Shown here: positions 27,742 to 36,450 of the stretch, piece by piece
Layout of the letters: each line of letters opens with the position of its first letter
Position numbering within the stretch: the stretch's first letter is position 1
Source: Nitrospirota bacterium
GTDB lineage: Bacteria; Nitrospirota; Thermodesulfovibrionia; UBA6902
Length of the DNA: 49,400 bases
Assembly: GCA_003354025.1 (NCBI GenBank)
Contig: PIVU01000007.1
Location: 1-49,400, forward strand
Direction of reading: 5' to 3'
The notes under the pieces: generated by a model
Seen by the model: the letters and a program-made list of their open reading frames with translations, nothing else
Database searches by the model: none
What the model was told of the DNA's origin: nothing
Translations under genes and position numbers: made by a program

Positions 27742-28008
27742 CGGTTAGAATACCTCACCCTTTTTTAAACCATTATTCCTCCTTACTTTATAAGAAGTCC
27801 GTGTTATATATTAAATACTGACTACCCGATGTTTTCGGGGGCTATGTTCTTTGTGTAAAAACAAAATTGTTAGGGGAAGCAAGACATTAGCCGTTACATT
27901 GGTTTACTTATGCGCCATTGCTATGGGAATATTGCTGCAGGACATTTCACTTATCACTAATTCAGGCATGGACCGTACCTAAATCGAGCCAATGAAAAGA
28001 TATATTGT

Positions 28009-28248
28009 ATGCTATACAAAATCAATCCAGACACTATAAAAAAAACGGTCAGGTGCAAATCTAATTTCTCCTGTTTATTCGGGAATAAATCCTGCCTTTG
28101 TGATATAAACAAAATAGTTAAGGATGACTACATCTCCGTTCAAACGTCCAGCCCTCAAAGTACATGCAACTACTTTCTATTTTTTGACAGGACTAATTAT
28201 TGTGTTTGTCCGACAAGGAAAGAACTTTATATACTTTATGGGATTTAA
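28009..28248 (+). CDS. Small Cys-rich protein
   Basis: 79 residues with seven Cys: C-x5-C-x6-C-x-C in the first half, then SPQSTCNYFLFFDRTNYCVCPTRKELYILYGI. The ending C-x-C-P-x-R-K-E-L/I-Y-x-x-Y-G-I is one I remember from small uncharacterised proteins of Nitrospirota and delta-proteobacteria. There is no signal peptide, so the Cys may bind a metal or Fe-S centre in the cytoplasm. The ribosome site is weak. It lies upstream of the Crp/Fnr gene on the same strand. Confidence 0.55.
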   Translation: MLYKINPDTIKKTVRCKSNFSCLFGNKSCLCDINKIVKDDYISVQTSSPQSTCNYFLFFDRTNYCVCPTRKELYILYGI

Positions 28249-28538
28249 CCTTGAAGCAAATATTAATTAATTAGTTTGAATTACTTTCTCTTCAATAGTC
28301 CTTATTGTGTATGGTCAGAGCTTACACCTGCACCTTGTTTTTTTGTGCGAACTGTCCGTTTATACTGCAGATATAATTACACGAATAAAACATTGTAATT
28401 GAGTAGTCTCATCTGTTATCCTTTTTTATTCCATCACATAATCCTTACAGACAATATGAAGCTGCATTCCAGAACGATTTCGGAAACAATGACAGACTCA
28501 CAATTGAACAATGAATATAATGAGAGATATAATAAATT

Positions 28539-29207
28539 ATGTTAGATAAAATCTTAGAGGCATTCCCTCTTCTAAAGTCCTCTGAAAAAATAGTCATGGA
28601 AGAAATTCGGAAGCATGCAGTAATTGCCAGCATTCCAAAAGGTCAAGTTGTTTTTTTTGAAGGGGATGAGTGTAAGAATATGGCATTAATCCTTTCAGGT
28701 TCAGTCAGGGTATACAAGACTGCGGAAAACGGGCGGGAAATAACTCTTTACAGACTTGGCGCTGGAGAAAGTTGTGTCTTGACCGCTTCCTGCATTTTTG
28801 CCCAAAACACTTTTCCTGCAGTTGCAGTAACCGAGAAAGAAGTCGAAGCGGCAGTTGTTCCATCATATGTTTTCCGTGAGTGGATCGACCAGTATAGTGT
28901 TTGGAGAGACTATGTGTTTAATCTACTTTCAAAACGTCTTTCCTCGGTTATTATGATGCTCGAAGAAGTTGTGTTCCTCCGCATGGATATTAGAATCGCA
29001 GAATTTCTGATTAAAATATATGGTTTAGGGGAAAGCGATGTTATAATTACTCACCAGGACATTGCTATGGAACTGGGGACATCAAGGGAAGTGGTGAGCA
29101 GGATTTTGAAGAATTTTGAAGGTGAAAAACTTATCTCACAAAAAAGAGGAGTTATTACTGTTCACGACATCGATCGACTAATATCGAAAGTGGAATCCGA
29201 GAAATAA
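28539..29207 (+). CDS. Crp/Fnr-family transcriptional regulator
   Basis: 222 residues. Cyclic-nucleotide-binding-like beta domain (about 10-120: IPKGQVVFFEGDECKNMALILSGSVRVYK), a long dimer helix (about 125-150), then a winged helix (about 165-215: THQDIAMELGTSREVVSRILKNFEGEKLI). The N-terminal Cys cluster of Fnr is absent, so it does not carry an Fnr-type Fe-S centre. Two Cys in GESCVLTASC are shared with a subgroup found near rhodanese genes. It heads the sulfur/cytochrome gene group. A palindrome 98 bases downstream is a candidate target. Confidence 0.9.
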   Translation: MLDKILEAFPLLKSSEKIVMEEIRKHAVIASIPKGQVVFFEGDECKNMALILSGSVRVYKTAENGREITLYRLGAGESCVLTASCIFAQNTFPAVAVTEKEVEAAVVPSYVFREWIDQYSVWRDYVFNLLSKRLSSVIMMLEEVVFLRMDIRIAEFLIKIYGLGESDVIITHQDIAMELGTSREVVSRILKNFEGEKLISQKRGVITVHDIDRLISKVESEK

Positions 29208-29304
29208 CATAGGTAGTCATTCACCGAGTTCCTCACACTATTATTCCTAACAAAAAGTTATACGACATAATCCCGGTATTCTTAATTAAATCTAATAAGT
29301 TTCT

Positions 29305-29323
29305 TATGTGACTTTGTCACATA
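29305..29323. promoter_or_regulatory. Perfect 8-3-8 palindrome, candidate Crp/Fnr-type site
   Basis: TATGTGACTTTGTCACATA lies between the Crp/Fnr gene and the small CPxC gene, 106 bases before the latter's start. It contains the TGTGA...TCACA half-sites of the family but with a 5-base instead of 6-base spacer. A second palindrome, ACATTAATAAATGT, follows at 29322. Control of the downstream rhodanese genes is inferred. Confidence 0.5.
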
Positions 29324-29428
29324 CATTAATAAATGTATCTGATATTCTTATACATTGACTATATTGCGCTATAGTATCTGAGCGAAACATTAATCTAATT
29401 AATACGTAAAGCAGCAGGGGTATAGGGT

Positions 29429-29686
29429 ATGTTTAAGCGGCTTTCTATTATTGTTCTTGTATTTGTCATTCTCTCTTCCCTGCTCGGAATGTTCTTCCTT
29501 CACCATGGCGCAAAATCGGACTGCCCTTTTTGTTCCAGAGGGATGTATCAATTGGCGGTGATTAATGGAATTTCGAGTGACCTTTTTGCATCTGATTCAA
29601 TTTTCCGGTTCTCTCCAGTAGAAAACTCCCCATTATTACAAAGTATTATCCTGAAGTCTTACTCCGGCAGGGCACCTCCTTCATAA
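29429..29686 (+). CDS. Small membrane-anchored CPFC protein
   Basis: 85 residues. An uncleaved signal or transmembrane helix (RLSIIVLVFVILSSLLGMFFL) is followed by HHGAKSDCPFCSRG and ends in YSGRAPPS. Short proteins with one anchor, a CPxC pair and a terminal R-x-P-P (DUF2946-like) are common near metal-efflux genes; the match here is only approximate. The Cys pair faces the periplasm and could handle a metal or a persulfide. It lies 133 bases before the first rhodanese gene on the same strand. Confidence 0.55.
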   Translation: MFKRLSIIVLVFVILSSLLGMFFLHHGAKSDCPFCSRGMYQLAVINGISSDLFASDSIFRFSPVENSPLLQSIILKSYSGRAPPS

Positions 29687-29819
29687 CTTTCCTGGTGATT
29701 CATTACAGGCGTATCAATTGCTCGTAATAAATCTAAAGCCACGTCTGCGCTCAGTTGTTGCACAGCGACATGTTGAATAAACTAAACAATAAATGCTCAT
29801 AAGCAAAGAGAGGAATATT

Positions 29820-31148
29820 ATGTTTAGAAATAAAAAACTGTCAGTATTTACTGCGGTTATTATAAGTTTTGCTGCTCTTCTTATCCTGATGACCGGCAAT
29901 CCGGCTCGGGCCTCACAGGATGTTAAAGGTCAGGAAGAACTCATTTCAGTCAAAGGCAAGGTCAAAGGCTTTGCAAATCCGAGTCAGTCAATGACCATAT
30001 CCATTGCTGTTAAAGAAAAAGGGGTCATGGTATTTAAGTACACTGACGCTACGATATTTAAGAACTTCAAACAGTTGCCCGAACTCAAGGGAGAATCGGC
30101 GGTAATAAAATATAGAACAGCAGGTCCTGATAAGGTAGCAGTAGAAATCAAAAAGGCGTTTGTTAAACTCCCTAAAGGGGTCGGTGAGCTTAAGGTTGAG
30201 GAGATGGCAGCGCTGATTAGTAAAGGACCTGAAACAAGCCACTATTTCTTAGTAGATGCAAGACCTGCTAAAAGATATGAGGAAGGTCACATAAGAGGGG
30301 CTGTTTCCATTCCTGTTCCGAAATTAAAGAAAGAGGGTGCAAAGCTGCTTCCTCAGGATAAAAACATGCCTTTGATTTTTTACTGCGGAGGACCGACATG
30401 TGGCATGAGTCCCAAAGCCGCTGGAATGGCAAAAAAGCTGGGACATACCAACATAAGGGTATTCTTGCAGGGAGAGCCCGGATGGAAGAAGGCAGGTTTC
30501 TATACAACTTCAACTACCTCGTATATTAAAACAGCAAATATCATACTCATTGATCTTCGCTCGAGAAATTCCGTAAGCGCAGGACACATACCGGGAGCAG
30601 TCAATATTCCCTCTGAAGAACTCATTAAAGCCGGAGACAATTTCCCTTCCTATAAAGGAGCACACATTGTCTTCTATTCAGATAATGAAAGAGACATGAT
30701 AGCCGCCGTAAAATTAGGCCGTAAATGGGGATATAAGAAAACGACTGTATACCTGGGTGGTGCTGATGCATGGAAACAAAGCGTTAACAATCTTGCAAAA
30801 GGGCCTGCTGCTAAAGACATCAAATATATTAGGAAGATATCTCCAGGTGAAGTTAGTATTGCGGATTTTGAAAAAGCCATGGAGTCCGGCACTGCCGTTA
30901 TAGTGGATGTGAGAACTCCGACTGAACATGCTGCAGGTCATTTCAGGGAAGCAGTGAATATTCCGGTTGACGAAATAGCCGGAAGGTGCACTGAGCTGTC
31001 TAAAGAAAAAACCATATTGACTCATTGCATAACAGGGGTAAGGGCGGAAATGGCTTATACCATTCTTAAAGAACGGGGATACAACGTAAAATTCCTCATG
31101 GCAGAACCTGTTTTCAGTTCTAATGGGACGTATGAAATCATTGAATAA
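29820..31148 (+). CDS. Exported triple-rhodanese-domain sulfurtransferase
   Basis: 442 residues from the ATG at 29820 (GAGAGG upstream); signal peptide to about residue 32. Residues 40-115 form a beta-rich domain. Three rhodanese-like domains follow. Domain 1 (about 122-228) has DARPAKRYEEGHIRGAVSIP and the loop FYCGGPTCGMSP with Cys189 and Cys194. Domain 2 (about 235-325) has DLRSRNSVSAGHIPGAVNIP but no Cys in its loop (FYSDNERD), so it is inactive. Domain 3 (about 340-430) has DVRTPTEHAAGHFREAVNIP with Cys403 in THCITGVRAE. Rhodaneses carry sulfane sulfur as Cys-persulfide. A paralogue at 35090 has the same three-domain plan plus a heme site. Confidence 0.9.
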   Translation: MFRNKKLSVFTAVIISFAALLILMTGNPARASQDVKGQEELISVKGKVKGFANPSQSMTISIAVKEKGVMVFKYTDATIFKNFKQLPELKGESAVIKYRTAGPDKVAVEIKKAFVKLPKGVGELKVEEMAALISKGPETSHYFLVDARPAKRYEEGHIRGAVSIPVPKLKKEGAKLLPQDKNMPLIFYCGGPTCGMSPKAAGMAKKLGHTNIRVFLQGEPGWKKAGFYTTSTTSYIKTANIILIDLRSRNSVSAGHIPGAVNIPSEELIKAGDNFPSYKGAHIVFYSDNERDMIAAVKLGRKWGYKKTTVYLGGADAWKQSVNNLAKGPAAKDIKYIRKISPGEVSIADFEKAMESGTAVIVDVRTPTEHAAGHFREAVNIPVDEIAGRCTELSKEKTILTHCITGVRAEMAYTILKERGYNVKFLMAEPVFSSNGTYEIIE

Positions 31149-31166
31149 GATGGTCTAAAAGTGTAT

Positions 31167-31193
31167 GTCATTCCGGGCTTGACCCGGAATGAC
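31167..31193. repeat. GTCATTCCGGG hairpin that contains the start codon of the sigma-54 activator gene
   Basis: GTCATTCCGGG-CTTGA-CCCGGAATGAC, perfect 11-bp stem, 18 bases after the rhodanese stop. The ATG at 31189-31191 lies in the right arm. The sequence is of a REP type common in many Gram-negatives. It could act as terminator for the rhodanese gene or hide the start codon. Confidence 0.6.
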
Positions 31194-32946
31194 AAAAGTA
31201 CAAAACGAAAACCATATACTTGAAATGAATAATCTTGATTTTAAAACCGTAAGTAAAAACATCCCTGAATGTGTTATCGGTATGGATTTGGATAAAAGAA
31301 TCACTATCTTTAACAAAGCTGCCGAAATATTAACAGGCATGTCGGAGAACCAGGTCATAGGAGAAAAATGCTGCGACATTATTAAATCAAATGCATGTAA
31401 AAACAGTTGTCTCTTCACAATATCTCTAAAGGAAAACAGGACCATTTCAAGAGATGATGTATTTATTGAAAAAGGAAATCAGAAGGTTCCCGTCTGTCTG
31501 AATGTCACTCCGTTGAAGAATGTCAAGGGGCAGGTAGTGGGTGTATTAAAGACGCTCATTGACAGGACTGAAATGAAGAGACTGTATGACTTAGAGAAGG
31601 CAAATATTGTAAATGCCGATCAAAAAAGAAGGTTTGAAGCTGTGGTCAATAATATTTCTGAAGGCATAATTGTCCTGGATAATGACGGCAGGGTAACAAG
31701 TCTGAACCTCTCTGCAGAAACAATAACCGGTCGTAATGAACAGGAAACCCTGGGAAAGCCTTTTAACTATTTGTTCTCAACTGATATGCTGGGGCCATGG
31801 GCTGAAATCAGGGAAGGTTTATTAAAAGGAAACAATATTTCTTCTATTGAAATGAATATTACCTCAAGGGATGGGAAAAGAATACCCATTTCCTTATCTC
31901 TCGATTTGCTTCAGGATAACAGGGGAAATATAATCGGCTATGTTACGACCTTCAGGGACCTTACTGAAATCAATGAGCTGAATAAAGAGATAAGGGACAG
32001 GTATGATTTTTCAAATATCATCAGCAAAAATCACAGAATGCGTGAGATTTTTGATCTTATTGAAACAATATCGGACTGTGATGTTTCGGTCCTGATCCAG
32101 GGTGAAAGCGGCACAGGCAAGGAACTCATTGCACATGCAATTCATAATCACAGCCAGAGACGCGACAGGCCCTTTATAGTCCTTAATTGCGGCGCCATAT
32201 CTGAAGCACTTTTGGAAAGCGAATTGTTCGGCCATGTCAAGGGTGCTTTTTCCGGAGCATACAGGGATAAGATAGGAAGATTTGAGGCAGCGCACGAAGG
32301 AACGTTGTTCCTTGATGAAATCGGGGACATCAGTATCAATATGCAGGTAAAACTTCTCAGGGTACTGCAAACCGGTGAATTTGAACGAGTGGGTGACAAT
32401 GATAGTGTACAGGTAGATGTAAGAATTATAGCAGCTACGAATAAAAACTTGAGTGACGAGATAATGAAAGGCAATTTTCGCGAAGACCTTTTTTACCGCT
32501 TAAATGTCATCCCTGTTTTTCTGCCTGCTCTAAGAGAGAGGGTTGAAGATATCCCCCTGCTTGTCCAACAATTCATAACCATGTTTAACAGAAAGAATAA
32601 AAGAAATATAAAAGAGGTGTCTTCCAATGTTATGGGTCTTTTTATGAATTACGACTGGCCCGGGAATATAAGGGAACTCAAGAATATTATTGAATGCTCG
32701 CTTGTGTGTACAAAAACAACGACAATCGAGGAATCGAGTATGCCTATTTACATAAGAGATAAATCTGACGCTAAAGAGAAGGCGGACAGGTCGGATCCTG
32801 CTTCTGAGAAGGAAAGAATAATATCCGTGCTGAAGGGCTGTATGGGCAATAAAACCATCACGTCGAGAATGTTGAATATGGATAGAACAACACTCTGGAG
32901 AAAAATAAAAAAGTACGGGATCAGCCAGTATTCTCATGAGGATTGA
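31189..32946 (+). CDS. PAS-PAS sigma-54-dependent transcriptional activator
   Basis: 585 residues. PAS 1 (about 15-125) has a Cys cluster (Cys61, Cys62, Cys70, Cys74), suited to metal or redox sensing. PAS 2 is at about 145-258. The AAA+ domain (about 275-505) has Walker A GESGTGKE, the sigma-54 contact loop GAFSGA (352-357), Walker B LFLDE, and the R-finger region REDLFYRLNVIPVFLPALRER. A Fis-type HTH ends the protein (KTITSRMLNMDRTTLWRKIKKYG). No receiver domain, so it senses directly. The decaheme gene downstream has a -24/-12 promoter and tandem inverted repeats, and is the likely target. The start lies in a hairpin; Met13 is an alternative. Confidence 0.93.
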   Translation: MTKVQNENHILEMNNLDFKTVSKNIPECVIGMDLDKRITIFNKAAEILTGMSENQVIGEKCCDIIKSNACKNSCLFTISLKENRTISRDDVFIEKGNQKVPVCLNVTPLKNVKGQVVGVLKTLIDRTEMKRLYDLEKANIVNADQKRRFEAVVNNISEGIIVLDNDGRVTSLNLSAETITGRNEQETLGKPFNYLFSTDMLGPWAEIREGLLKGNNISSIEMNITSRDGKRIPISLSLDLLQDNRGNIIGYVTTFRDLTEINELNKEIRDRYDFSNIISKNHRMREIFDLIETISDCDVSVLIQGESGTGKELIAHAIHNHSQRRDRPFIVLNCGAISEALLESELFGHVKGAFSGAYRDKIGRFEAAHEGTLFLDEIGDISINMQVKLLRVLQTGEFERVGDNDSVQVDVRIIAATNKNLSDEIMKGNFREDLFYRLNVIPVFLPALRERVEDIPLLVQQFITMFNRKNKRNIKEVSSNVMGLFMNYDWPGNIRELKNIIECSLVCTKTTTIEESSMPIYIRDKSDAKEKADRSDPASEKERIISVLKGCMGNKTITSRMLNMDRTTLWRKIKKYGISQYSHED

Positions 32947-32967
32947 TTTAGCAAATAATATTAGCAC

Positions 32968-33005
32968 TGTTGCAATACAACATTTCTGTTGCAATACCTG
33001 CAACA
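32968..33005. promoter_or_regulatory. Two tandem inverted repeats, probable enhancer sites for the sigma-54 activator
   Basis: Site 1: TGTTG-CAATA-CAACA (32968-32982). Site 2: TGTTGCA-ATACC-TGCAACA (32987-33005). Their centres are 21 bases apart, two helical turns, so two dimers could bind the same face. They lie about 195-215 bases upstream of the -24/-12 promoter, the usual enhancer distance. Confidence 0.7.
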
Positions 33006-33189
33006 CACCTTTGGCCAATAATATTAAGCAGTTACAAAATCCTCTCATAAATACCACATCATTACAACATATGAAATCTCCTCTCCGTAAAATTCAAGTT
33101 AAATAAAAGCTATTCACTAAATCCCATAATCTTTTATATTCCAGTATGTTACGGCTTCCTGATTAATTAGCCGCTGATAAACAATATGC

Positions 33190-33205
33190 TGGCATGCATC
33201 ATGCT
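33190..33205 (+). promoter_or_regulatory. Sigma-54 (-24/-12) promoter of the decaheme cytochrome gene
   Basis: TGGCATGCATCATGCT fits the consensus TGGCACGRNNNTTGCW, with GG at 33191-33192 and GC at 33203-33204, exactly ten bases between. The transcript would begin near 33216 and carry a leader of about 195 bases. The leader contains a GCATG...CATGC hairpin at about 33286-33305. Confidence 0.7.
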
Positions 33206-33410
33206 TATATTAGTAAAGCCAGTCTAGTAAAAATTCCTTTAAATGAGAGTAAAAGACTTCTTCTGATTTATCAGATACAGGAGTCGGCATGACATTTTCG
33301 ACATGCGGCATTTTTTATCTATGCTGCATTAATTATCAAACAGGAGAGGAGGGACCTAACTTAAACAGGTTGGTCGATGACTAACATAATCCATAACACA
33401 GGAGGAAAGA

Positions 33411-34952
33411 ATGATAAAAAAAGTACCGGCTGTACTAAGCATTTTACTATTTGCCGTATTCATACTTGTCTTATCAATGCCTGTCATTTCTGAAGCAGCA
33501 GGATCGCATGACGCTTACATTGACAGCTATGAAGGAACGAGCACATGTATTGCCTGCCATGAAACCGAAGCGCTGGAGATGCACGATTCAGTCCACTACC
33601 AGTGGAAGGGTGATTCCAGCGCGTTAACCAATGATACAGGAGCAGCCAGCGGCAAGATTACCGGAGTTAACGATTTCTGTATCTACCCTAACATCAACTG
33701 GATAGGGAAGCTTACAAACGCCTACGGAGACAAACTTGACGGAGGGTGTGCAAAATGCCATGCAGGCCTTGGTTTAAAACCTTCAGCAGAGGCAAGTCAG
33801 GAACAGCTGGAAAACATCGACTGCCTGATATGTCATTCAGCTTCTTACAAGAGAACAGTAGTACAGCAGGAGGACGGATCATTTCGTTTCGAGCCTAATG
33901 TACCTGATATTCTTGCGACCGCAAGGGACATTATATTGTCAAACAGAGATGTCTGCCTTAATTGCCATACAAAAGCAGGCGGAGGGAACAATTTCAAGAG
34001 GGGTGATATAGAAGAAGCCCACCGCAATCCAACAAGAGATTTTGATGTACACATGGGATCCGGCATGATCTGTATTGATTGCCATATCTCACAGGACCAT
34101 AAGATCGCCGGAAGAGGAACTGACCTCAGACCCACCGACATAGCCGTTAAAATGGGATGCGAAGATTGCCACACATCTTCCCCACACAATAAAGAGCGTC
34201 TGAACAGGCACACAGCGAGAGTCAACTGTACGGTTTGCCATATTCCGGAATATGCAAAAGTCGCTGGTACCGATATGTTCAGGGACTGGAGCGCTCCCGG
34301 AGAATTCAACGCAACAAAAGGCCTTTATGAACCGGCGATGGAGAGGGAGACAAACGTAATTCCGGAATATGCATTTTTCAACGGCTTTTCAAAAATCCCA
34401 CAGTTCGGAGATGATGCCAGAGAATTCAGCAAAGACGGGATTGTTCAGATGGCTGCGCCTGACGGCAATATTAATGACGGAAAAATATATGCTTTTAAAC
34501 GCCACACAGGCAAACAGCCCATTGATGCACTCGGCAGGCTGCTGCCTCTGAAGATCGGGATTTTCTTCATGACCGGCAGCGTCGATGCGGCAATTCAGAA
34601 AGGAACAAGCCTTGTAGGATGGGAATACAACGGCCATGATTTTGCATCAACCGAGCGGTACATGGGACTTTTCCATGAAGTATCGCCAAAGGAAGAAGCC
34701 CTATCATGCGATGCTTGCCATAGCGAAGGCAGCGAAGGACGCCTTGATTTTGATGCACTCGGGTACGCGACAAAGGAGACACATAACGGCAAGCCCCTTT
34801 GCGAAAGCTGTCACAATAATAATAGAAATCGATATCGTCATGGATGGGCCGATGGTACTGACGACAACGGTTTTGAAAGAATACACAGGAAACACGTAGA
34901 TGCAAAGAAATTTGACTGCAGTACGTGTCATTACTTTAATTCGGCCAACTAA
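33411..34952 (+). CDS. Decaheme periplasmic c-type cytochrome
   Basis: 513 residues; AGGAGGAAAG before the ATG. A signal peptide (to about residue 30) is followed by ten CxxCH heme sites, from CIACH (46-50) to CSTCH (503-507). The sites are CIACH, CAKCH, CLICH, CLNCH, CIDCH, CEDCH, CTVCH, then after a 140-residue insert CDACH, CESCH and CSTCH. The first half (HYQWKGDSS, NINWIGKLTN, GGGNNFKRGD) resembles large cytochromes that I associate loosely with the octaheme tetrathionate reductase type; I cannot confirm this. It is probably a periplasmic oxidoreductase or electron conduit. Flanked by two sulfurtransferases, so a sulfur compound is a likely substrate (inference). Confidence 0.88.
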   Translation: MIKKVPAVLSILLFAVFILVLSMPVISEAAGSHDAYIDSYEGTSTCIACHETEALEMHDSVHYQWKGDSSALTNDTGAASGKITGVNDFCIYPNINWIGKLTNAYGDKLDGGCAKCHAGLGLKPSAEASQEQLENIDCLICHSASYKRTVVQQEDGSFRFEPNVPDILATARDIILSNRDVCLNCHTKAGGGNNFKRGDIEEAHRNPTRDFDVHMGSGMICIDCHISQDHKIAGRGTDLRPTDIAVKMGCEDCHTSSPHNKERLNRHTARVNCTVCHIPEYAKVAGTDMFRDWSAPGEFNATKGLYEPAMERETNVIPEYAFFNGFSKIPQFGDDAREFSKDGIVQMAAPDGNINDGKIYAFKRHTGKQPIDALGRLLPLKIGIFFMTGSVDAAIQKGTSLVGWEYNGHDFASTERYMGLFHEVSPKEEALSCDACHSEGSEGRLDFDALGYATKETHNGKPLCESCHNNNRNRYRHGWADGTDDNGFERIHRKHVDAKKFDCSTCHYFNSAN

Positions 34953-34967
34953 TCAGGGTTGATGTTA

Positions 34968-35015
34968 ACAAAGAGAAACTCCCGGATTTATTATTTGGGA
35001 GTTTCTCTTGTTTTA
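34968..35015. terminator. Rho-independent terminator after the decaheme gene
   Basis: GAGAAACTCCC (34973-34983) pairs with GGGAGTTTCTC (34997-35007), extended by ACAA/TTGT with one bulge, and is followed by TTTTATT. It lies only 75 bases before the second rhodanese gene, so that gene is expressed by readthrough or from a promoter in 35015-35089. Confidence 0.75.
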
Positions 35016-35089
35016 TTAGTCCACGCAATTCATTAATTTAGGCAAGTAACTGAAAACTATTTTTATGGTAACCAAGAAGGAGAGAATTA

Positions 35090-36409
35090 ATGAGAAAATT
35101 GTTGATCGTGATGTGCTGTCTGATTTCAGCTCTTGCCTTTGCGCCGTCTGTATCTGCTTTAGCAGGAAACATGGGCCCGATGGCCAAGCTATGCACTTTT
35201 TGTCATCAGGCTAAAAAAGGCGTAATGAGGGGCTTTCTTGAAAATATTGCATTGGAGTCCAGTACAATCCAGATGGACTTTATGTCTCACAAGGATATCG
35301 TCAAATTCAAGAAAGACACAAAGCTCAAACATGTAAGGGACGTTGAGGACATTGCCAATTACAGGAACAAGGGTTTCCGTATAAGCTATATCGAGAAAGA
35401 CGGTGATAAAATCGCCACTGAAATATCACGGTTTGACATTCTCAGGGTACTGAAAGAAAGTGAGAAGCTCGACCGTGATAAGTTCAAAGAGCTTCGCAAT
35501 GACCCGAATGTAAAAGTCTTTGATGTCCGGCCTCCAATGAAATATAAAATGGGCCATATACCCGGCGCTGATCTCCTGCCTGCGCCTGCCTTCAAAAAAT
35601 TCGTTAATAAGCTCCCAAAGGACAAGTCCACACCAATTGTCTTTTATGGAGTCGGAGGCTGTCTGAGCCCGGACGCTTCCATAAAGACCAAAGCGCTCGG
35701 TTATAAAGACGTACGGATATATACAGGAGGTTTTCCTGACTGGAGCAAAAATGAATATGGCTTAGTTGCGCCTGACTGGCTGAAAATGGCGATTACCAAA
35801 GACATGCCCCATGTCCTTATCGACCTGCGGACTGCATCTGTTATAAAGAAAGGTCATATCAAAGGCGCAGTCGGCATTGAATACAACAAGCTCGATTCAC
35901 AACGCTCACAGTTTCCTGACAAGAAGAACGCACCGATTATTTTTTACGGAGATCACAGTAAAAAAGCCGCGGCCAAAGCTGTGAAGTGGGGATACAGGGC
36001 TGTCCGTATCCTTCCCATGGATTTTCAGAAATGGCAGAAGGCCGGCAATCCTGTGAGAAAAGGTGAGGCCAAAACCGTCATCGCATACGTCCAGAAAACA
36101 CCTGAGGGCGCTATTTCCGGTGAAGAATTCGAGAAGATTGCGGCAAGGACACCGGAGAATATGCTTCTTGTAGATGTGAGGAACCCTGATGAGTTCAGGT
36201 CACAGACTATACAGGGGGCCATAAACATTCCGCTCGGCCGGCTTGCCCAAAGGCTTGGAGATCTGGACAAAAGCAAAGAGCTGATATTCTACTGCAACAC
36301 AGGCATAAGGGCTGAAATGTCCCGGAATATTGCGAGTAAAATGGGTATAAAGAACAGATACCTCAATTCTTCTCTTATCGTAAAGCACGGCAATGTCATG
36401 GTTGAATAA
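35090..36409 (+). CDS. Exported monoheme triple-rhodanese protein
   Basis: 439 residues; AAGGAGAG before the ATG, signal peptide to about residue 25. A single heme site CTFCH (35-39) follows, then a domain of about 75 residues with KHVRDVEDIANYRNKGFRISY. Three rhodanese-like domains come next. Domain 1 (about 125-222) has FDVRPPMKYKMGHIPGADLLP and Cys191 in FYGVGGCLSPD. Domain 2 (about 228-320) has FYGDHSKK with no Cys. Domain 3 (about 335-435) has VDVRNPDEFRSQTIQGAINIP and Cys402 in FYCNTGIRAE. The architecture matches the gene at 29820 apart from the heme. The fusion suggests that persulfide oxidation or reduction is coupled to electron flow through the cytochromes. Confidence 0.88.
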   Translation: MRKLLIVMCCLISALAFAPSVSALAGNMGPMAKLCTFCHQAKKGVMRGFLENIALESSTIQMDFMSHKDIVKFKKDTKLKHVRDVEDIANYRNKGFRISYIEKDGDKIATEISRFDILRVLKESEKLDRDKFKELRNDPNVKVFDVRPPMKYKMGHIPGADLLPAPAFKKFVNKLPKDKSTPIVFYGVGGCLSPDASIKTKALGYKDVRIYTGGFPDWSKNEYGLVAPDWLKMAITKDMPHVLIDLRTASVIKKGHIKGAVGIEYNKLDSQRSQFPDKKNAPIIFYGDHSKKAAAKAVKWGYRAVRILPMDFQKWQKAGNPVRKGEAKTVIAYVQKTPEGAISGEEFEKIAARTPENMLLVDVRNPDEFRSQTIQGAINIPLGRLAQRLGDLDKSKELIFYCNTGIRAEMSRNIASKMGIKNRYLNSSLIVKHGNVMVE

Positions 36410-36450
36410 CATTAAAGAAACACTCTGATAATTAATCAGATGGTCTTAAA

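Noticed and set aside
27742-28008. Possible riboswitch (searched by eye for c-di-GMP, TPP and cobalamin motifs in this and the other spacers)
   Set aside because: Only a 5-bp CCCGA/TCGGG hairpin was seen here; none of the conserved motifs could be found.
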